DNA of 64,000 nucleotides. Source: an uncultured Verrucomicrobiales bacterium. GTDB lineage: Bacteria; Verrucomicrobiota; Verrucomicrobiia; Verrucomicrobiales; DEV007. The notes beneath the pieces are model-generated. The model was not told the origin of the DNA. It ran no database searches and saw nothing but the letters and a program-made list of their open reading frames with translations. Position 1 is the stretch's first letter; each line of letters starts with the position of its first letter. A program made the translations under genes and the position numbers. Where the stretch lies: NCBI GenBank assembly GCA_937891465.1, contig CALAHF010000164.1, positions 1 to 64,000 of the forward strand. Reading direction: 5' to 3'. Shown piece after piece: positions 60,037 through 64,000 of this stretch.

Positions 60037-61149
60037 TCACTTTTCTTGAAGTTTTTTCCAGTAATTCTGAATCGTCGCGGCATAAAGAATATGCTCCTCA
60101 GCTTGAATCCGCACCTGGAGCGTATCGGCGGTGTCAGTGGATTCCACCGGAACTGCGGCCTGCGCGAGAACTTCACCGCCGTCGATCGATGCGTCGACCA
60201 AATGAACGGTGCAACCGGATTCGGAAACGCCTGCTTGCACCGCCTGCTTGGCAGCGTTCAATCCGGGAAAACTCGGCAGCAACGACGGATGAATATTTAA
60301 GATACGCCCGGAAAATTCGGACAACAACGGCTCGCGAACGACGCGCATAAATCCTGCGAGAATGACAAGATCGATCCGATTCGCCTTCAAACGATCTACA
60401 ATTTCTTTGAGGGCCGCATCGGTGAGATGACCCCGCTTTTTTGATCCGGGTTCGATGTGAATTCCAGTAAGGCCTTTTTCGCGGGCAATTTCCAACACAC
60501 CGGACTCTGCGACGTCGGACATGATCAGCCCTACTTCCGCATCCAGAGTTACACTTCCGATCGATTCGACCAGTGCGCGAACGTTTGACCCCGTTCCCGA
60601 TCCAAGAAGCGCAAGACGCGGCTTTTCCGAAACAGGCGCCACGCCCTCCATTTTTTTGATCGTGTTGCTGGTCGATTTCCCCTGAACCAGCGACAGAATT
60701 TGAATATCGATTCCCATCCGAAGTATCACCTCGCGCTCCTCGTCGATGAGGCTCTTCGCCGTGTAATCTCCACCTTTGGTATAAATGTGGGGACGAATCG
60801 TTTCGATCGCATTCGTCGCGCGCTTTTCACTGAACACGACGACCCGATCGACCGCAGCCAATGCACAAAGAATTTCCGCGCGGTCGGCAGCGGTGTATAG
60901 CGGACGTCCCTCGCCTTTCAATTCGCGGACGGATTCATCGGCGTTGATCGCCACCACCATCGCATCCCCCAAGGCGCGAGCCTCGTTCAAATACCGAACA
61001 TGGCCGACATGGAGCAGATCAAAAACACCATTGGTAAAGACGACGCGTTTGCCTTCGGCATCCATTTGGTCACGCCATTGGGCCGTTTCTTCGAGGGTTG
61101 AAATAAAGGGGGCACTCACGATAACCGGAGGGTAAGACACAGTTTCCAC
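60037..61149 (-). CDS. RfaE2 nucleotidyltransferase fused to PurN (GAR transformylase)
   Basis: A 370-residue fusion. Residues 15-165 match RfaE2/HldE-C, which adenylylates D-glycero-beta-D-manno-heptose 1-phosphate: [19 protein letters not shown] (HVGH 47-50), [29 protein letters not shown] and GKSTSNTI. Residues 177-368 match PurN, with GSGTGSNV, Asn285, His287 ([12 protein letters not shown]) and Asp323 ([14 protein letters not shown]). The Asn-to-Asp spacing of 38 equals that of E. coli PurN (106 to 144). The linker is short. Heptose activation and purine synthesis are thus in one chain. Confidence 0.92.
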   Translation of the reverse strand: METVSYPPVIVSAPFISTLEETAQWRDQMDAEGKRVVFTNGVFDLLHVGHVRYLNEARALGDAMVVAINADESVRELKGEGRPLYTAADRAEILCALAAVDRVVVFSEKRATNAIETIRPHIYTKGGDYTAKSLIDEEREVILRMGIDIQILSLVQGKSTSNTIKKMEGVAPVSEKPRLALLGSGTGSNVRALVESIGSVTLDAEVGLIMSDVAESGVLEIAREKGLTGIHIEPGSKKRGHLTDAALKEIVDRLKANRIDLVILAGFMRVVREPLLSEFSGRILNIHPSLLPSFPGLNAAKQAVQAGVSESGCTVHLVDASIDGGEVLAQAAVPVESTDTADTLQVRIQAEEHILYAATIQNYWKKLQEK

Positions 61150-61188
61150 TTTTCACTCACGACTTTTCATCGTTCTATACCCACGTTC

Positions 61189-62286
61189 ATGCAAGATCCA
61201 CGACTCTCCCAACTCGCCAAGCAACTCGTTCGCTATTCCACCGCCACCAAGAAGGGCGATAACGTGTTGATCGACCTTTATGATGTTCCAGAGGAAATGG
61301 GAATCGCCCTGATTCGCGAAGTGAGGGCCGTTAAAGCAACCCCGTTCATCAATGTAAATCAGCAAAAGATCGCCCGCGAGATGGGGATCGGCGCGACTGA
61401 GGGTCAGTATAAAGTCATTTCCAAAAACGCGTTGGCGCAGATGAAATCGATGGATTGCTACATTGCGATTCGCGGATCAAACAACATCAACGAACTCTCC
61501 GACGTCCCTGCGAAAAACATGCAGATGGTCGCTTCGCAAATGCGGCCGGTGCTCAATCATCGCGTGAATAAAACTCGTTGGTGCGTGCTGCGTTGGCCTC
61601 ACCCGTCAATGGCGCAAAGCGCTGGGATGTCGACTGAGGCATTCGAAGACTTTTACTTCCGCGTTTGCCTGCTCAACTACGGTGCTTTGAAAAAAGGCAT
61701 GACCGCGTTGGAGAAATTGATGACCAGCGCCGAGGAGGTTCACTTAAAAGGACCGGGAACAGATCTCCGTTTTTCAATCAAAGGAATCCCAGGCGTTGCG
61801 TGCGGCGGCTCACACAACATTCCAGACGGCGAGTGCTTCACGGCACCTGTGAAAGATTCCGTCGAAGGCGTCATTTCTTACAACACACCGTCGATTTATC
61901 AGGGCATTGCATTCGACAACGTGAAGCTCGAATTCAAAAAAGGGAAAATTGTCAAAGCGACCGCGAACAATACCAAAGCGATCAACAAGATCCTCGATAC
62001 GGATGCGGGGTCTCGTTTCATCGGAGAATTCGCAATCGGATTCAATCCCGAGATCAAACATCCGATGCGCGACATCTTGTTTGATGAAAAGATCGCCGGC
62101 AGCTTTCACTTCACGCCGGGACAAGCCTACGAAGTGGCGGACAACGGCAATCGAAGCGCGGTGCACTGGGATTTGGTAAATATCCAGCGTCCCGATTACG
62201 GTGGCGGAGAGATTTATTTCGATGGGAAACTGATCCGTAAAAACGGTAAGTTTCTCGCGAAGAATCTCGAAGTGCTGAATTACTAA
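61189..62286 (+). CDS. M29-family aminopeptidase
   Basis: A 365-residue protein resembling thermophilic-type aminopeptidases (AmpS/PepS, peptidase M29). Visible family elements are [13 protein letters not shown] near the N-terminus, [33 protein letters not shown] (metal Glu region), [11 protein letters not shown] and [21 protein letters not shown]. Metal-binding Glu/His/Asp residues appear kept. The start ATG lies 39 bp from the divergent RfaE2-PurN gene. Confidence 0.9.
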   Translation: MQDPRLSQLAKQLVRYSTATKKGDNVLIDLYDVPEEMGIALIREVRAVKATPFINVNQQKIAREMGIGATEGQYKVISKNALAQMKSMDCYIAIRGSNNINELSDVPAKNMQMVASQMRPVLNHRVNKTRWCVLRWPHPSMAQSAGMSTEAFEDFYFRVCLLNYGALKKGMTALEKLMTSAEEVHLKGPGTDLRFSIKGIPGVACGGSHNIPDGECFTAPVKDSVEGVISYNTPSIYQGIAFDNVKLEFKKGKIVKATANNTKAINKILDTDAGSRFIGEFAIGFNPEIKHPMRDILFDEKIAGSFHFTPGQAYEVADNGNRSAVHWDLVNIQRPDYGGGEIYFDGKLIRKNGKFLAKNLEVLNY

Positions 62287-62303
62287 TTCCACCTGTTCCG
62301 CCA

Positions 62304-62696
62304 ATGAAATCACTCATTCTTGTGGCTCTTGGCGGATCTTTTGGTGCGGTTTCGCGCTGGCTGTTGGGAACCTGGTTGGATGGGTTGACCTCAGCTTCGA
62401 AATTCCCGTTTGGGATTTTGAAGGTGAACGTCCTCGGCTGTTTGCTGATTGGACTGCTTTACGGTCTCGCTGAATCCCGAAACCTTTTTTCTGCAGAAAC
62501 CCGATTATTCGTTTTCACTGGGTTTTTGGGAAGTTTCACGACTTTTTCGACCTTTGGCTGGAATACCTTTGAACTTTTTAAAGCCGGGCATTTCGGAACC
62601 GCGATCAGCAATATCGTGATCAGCATCGTTGCCGGGTTGCTCGCCGTTTGGCTGGGCTATGCAGTTGCTCACCGTTTTTTATCGGCTGAAGCGTAA
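62304..62696 (+). CDS. crcB: Fluoride channel FluC/CrcB
   Basis: A 130-residue protein with four transmembrane helices. Family motifs are LGGSFGAVSRWLLG, FPFGILKVNVLGCLLIGLLYG, and TGFLGSFTTFSTFGWNTFELFKAG. It exports toxic fluoride as a dual-topology dimer. No fluoride riboswitch precedes it, since only 17 bp separate it from the peptidase gene. Confidence 0.95.
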   Translation: MKSLILVALGGSFGAVSRWLLGTWLDGLTSASKFPFGILKVNVLGCLLIGLLYGLAESRNLFSAETRLFVFTGFLGSFTTFSTFGWNTFELFKAGHFGTAISNIVISIVAGLLAVWLGYAVAHRFLSAEA

Positions 62697-62708
62697 ATTA
62701 TTTTTCAC

Positions 62709-62751
62709 GAACAAATACGGTATGTTCAACGAAACACCCCCTGTTTGATCG
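62709..62751. repeat. 43-bp palindromic element, copy 9
   Basis: It aligns over 43 bp as a degraded member: GGTATGTTCAACGAAACA, then CCCCCTGTTTGATCG at the right. The left arm is largely lost. It lies 12 bp after the crcB stop. Confidence 0.7.
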
Positions 62752-62873
62752 TAATTCTTGCAATTGTAACCAAACTGTAATGTAATTTTCAGATTGTTTG
62801 TCATGATTGAATCCGTATGTTGGTGATAGGTAAGGTTTAAGCCGAACGCACCCATTTTTCCTTTTTTTAGAAT

Positions 62874-63317
62874 ATGCCAAGACGAGCCAGCTCCGGAATC
62901 AACACAGGTCAAATCATCGGAATTTCTGCGGCCGTTATCGGTTTTCTATTGGCAGCAGTTTTGATGATCAAGGTTGTCGGGGGCGATCTATTTGGAGGTG
63001 GCGGGAACGGCGGCGGCAACTCTACAAGTTTCAAAAATGCGTCTGAACTGCGGCTAACTGCCTATCGCGACAACGCGAACAGCCTCCGGGGCAATGTTTA
63101 CAAAGTGACCGGACGAGTTGAAGAAACCTTGAAATGGACTCCGGATCGCGGGCGTCTTATCAGTTTAGACGCAACGAGCGATGGAATTTCGATGCCCGTT
63201 CCGGTGATGATCCCGGAAGATTTTAGCAGCATCAATATTGATCGGGGAGCCGAGATGTCGATGGTCGTCCGCGTGGGACGCGACGGCACATTGACGGCTG
63301 AGTCGATCGAGGACTGA
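62874..63317 (+). CDS. Membrane-anchored protein of unknown function
   Basis: A 147-residue protein with one N-terminal transmembrane helix (IIGISAAVIGFLLAAVLMIKVV), a Gly/Asn-rich linker (GGGGNGGGNS) and a soluble domain (YRDNANSLRGNVYKVTGRVEETLKWTPDRGRLISLD...VPVMIPEDFS). The soluble part has an OB-fold-like strand pattern, but no family is recognised. It is followed by another probably envelope-directed gene 25 bp later. Confidence 0.65.
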   Translation: MPRRASSGINTGQIIGISAAVIGFLLAAVLMIKVVGGDLFGGGGNGGGNSTSFKNASELRLTAYRDNANSLRGNVYKVTGRVEETLKWTPDRGRLISLDATSDGISMPVPVMIPEDFSSINIDRGAEMSMVVRVGRDGTLTAESIED

Positions 63318-63342
63318 GGGGGGAAACGAACAACTAACGACG

Positions 63343-64000
63343 ATGAATTACACGAATAAACTCAGCAACAAACTGGTGGCCGTGCTTCTGGCTACTGGAA
63401 TCTGCGGAAGCCCGCTTTTCGGACAAGTTTTCACGCCCCCAACCGGCGGCGGAACAGCGCCTCCAGCTGGCGGCGGCGGAAACAACACAACGGTGGTCAA
63501 CCAAGGCGGCGGAAATCAGGGAAACCAGCAAATGTTGGGCAATGATGTTCCGTTTTTGGATCCAACGACCGACACGTTCCAATTTGATGGCAAAACCTTC
63601 AACGTAAGCGATAACCGCCTGATGCGGGCGCGTTTTGAGAAGTATTTAAATACAGCTGAAGCCACTTCAGAGCGGGATCTCGCCTATCGGAAATCGATTC
63701 GCGCAGTGACCGATGCAATTTCTCCACACGGTCGCAAAAAAGGAGTCAATGCACTCGCTGTTGCGGTGGCAAACTTGCAATATGCCGCTGAATTTCCACA
63801 AGATGCCCGTCTTTGTGAATCACTCGCCAATGCGGTTTACCGGGTCGCTTTGGCCCGAAATACGGTTGGTCAGCTCAATGATTTGAATTTTCAGCTGGAT
63901 CGTCAGCGCAAGCAGCTGGACTGGAATTTTGATGCCTGGAAAGATGACGGTGGTGGTCTTAATGAACGCCGGAAATTAAGTGAAAAAGCTCCGCCAAAAG
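63343..64000 (+). CDS. Secreted protein, 5' part only (cut by the window end)
   Basis: The frame opens at ATG 63343-63345 and runs off the right edge (219 full codons seen). A signal peptide (KLVAVLLATGICGSPLFGQ) is followed by a Gly/Asn/Gln-rich stretch (about residues 31-63) and a helical region (SERDLAYRKSIRAVTDAI; LQYAAEFPQDARLCESLANAVYRVALARNTVGQLNDLNFQLDRQRKQLDW). No family is recognised. It follows the 62874 gene, so they may share an operon. Confidence 0.65.
   Translation, partial: MNYTNKLSNKLVAVLLATGICGSPLFGQVFTPPTGGGTAPPAGGGGNNTTVVNQGGGNQGNQQMLGNDVPFLDPTTDTFQFDGKTFNVSDNRLMRARFEKYLNTAEATSERDLAYRKSIRAVTDAISPHGRKKGVNALAVAVANLQYAAEFPQDARLCESLANAVYRVALARNTVGQLNDLNFQLDRQRKQLDWNFDAWKDDGGGLNERRKLSEKAPPK

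Noticed and set aside
62287-62303. Fluoride riboswitch before crcB
   Set aside because: Only 17 bp separate crcB from the peptidase gene, which is too short for the riboswitch.

Overview
The window looks like a chromosomal segment of a Gram-negative bacterium of the PVC superphylum, most likely Verrucomicrobiota. This is inferred from gene content. Three markers point there: a DUF1501 protein beside a Planctomycete-cytochrome (PSCyt1/DUF1549/DUF1553) protein, a secreted sulfatase with a PQQ-like propeller and an SHD1-like secreted protein, and an lpxC-fabZ fusion followed by lpxA. Lipid A and heptose genes (lpxA, lpxC/fabZ, an LpxL-type acyltransferase, an RfaE2 domain) indicate an outer membrane with lipopolysaccharide.

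Layout. Positions 1-13.6 kb hold the classic translation/transcription block on the minus strand, in transcription order tRNA-Thr, tuf, tRNA-Trp, secE, nusG, rplK, rplA, rplJ, rplL, rpoB, rpoC, closed by a strong bidirectional terminator. From 13.8 to 21.5 kb come a YmdB-type phosphodiesterase, an N-acetylmuramoyl-L-alanine amidase, and a three-gene minus-strand unit: ECF sigma factor, anti-sigma-like/cytochrome fusion, DUF1501 protein. From 21.6 to 30.3 kb lie a HAD phosphatase, argH, a small-protein/HNH/lipoprotein unit, a Fur-family regulator, an M23 peptidase, a zinc-ribbon gene broken by an amber codon, a PQQ-like propeller, a LURP-like protein and a rhodanese.

From 30.4 to 34.5 kb a plus-strand operon starts with a GbsR-type regulator. 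It then encodes a DCC thiol-oxidoreductase/MBOAT fusion, two paralogous four-helix membrane proteins flanking a TIGR01777-type epimerase, and a DoxX-like protein. This is a coherent membrane/lipid-modification set whose product I cannot name. From 34.5 to 46.3 kb are riboflavin synthase, a sulfatase, a secreted His/Cys-motif protein, a UbiA-like membrane protein, a deviant P-loop ATPase, an LpxL-type acyltransferase, an AraC regulator, truA, lpxA, lpxC/fabZ, an outer-membrane protein and an RluA synthase. From 46.3 to 49.0 kb lies a decay zone: a lipoprotein gene with three frameshifts, short frameshifted ORFs ending at integron attC-like motifs, and paired repeats. From 49 to 64 kb are aroC, a CvpA-like protein, gatB, a predicted pseudokinase with TPR-like region, an RbsA/RbsC-like transporter whose permease carries an extra periplasmic domain, an RfaE2-PurN fusion, an M29 aminopeptidase, fluC/crcB and two secreted or membrane proteins of unknown function.

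The best candidate for something undescribed is a 43-bp near-palindromic element present nine times in intergenic or gene-edge positions. Two copies lie inside the ribosomal protein/RNA polymerase unit, one overlaps a predicted start codon and one overlaps a stop codon. The GbsR-led lipid operon, the anti-sigma/cytochrome fusion and the RfaE2-PurN fusion are the other main leads. I saw no rRNA, CRISPR array, complete insertion sequence or prophage.
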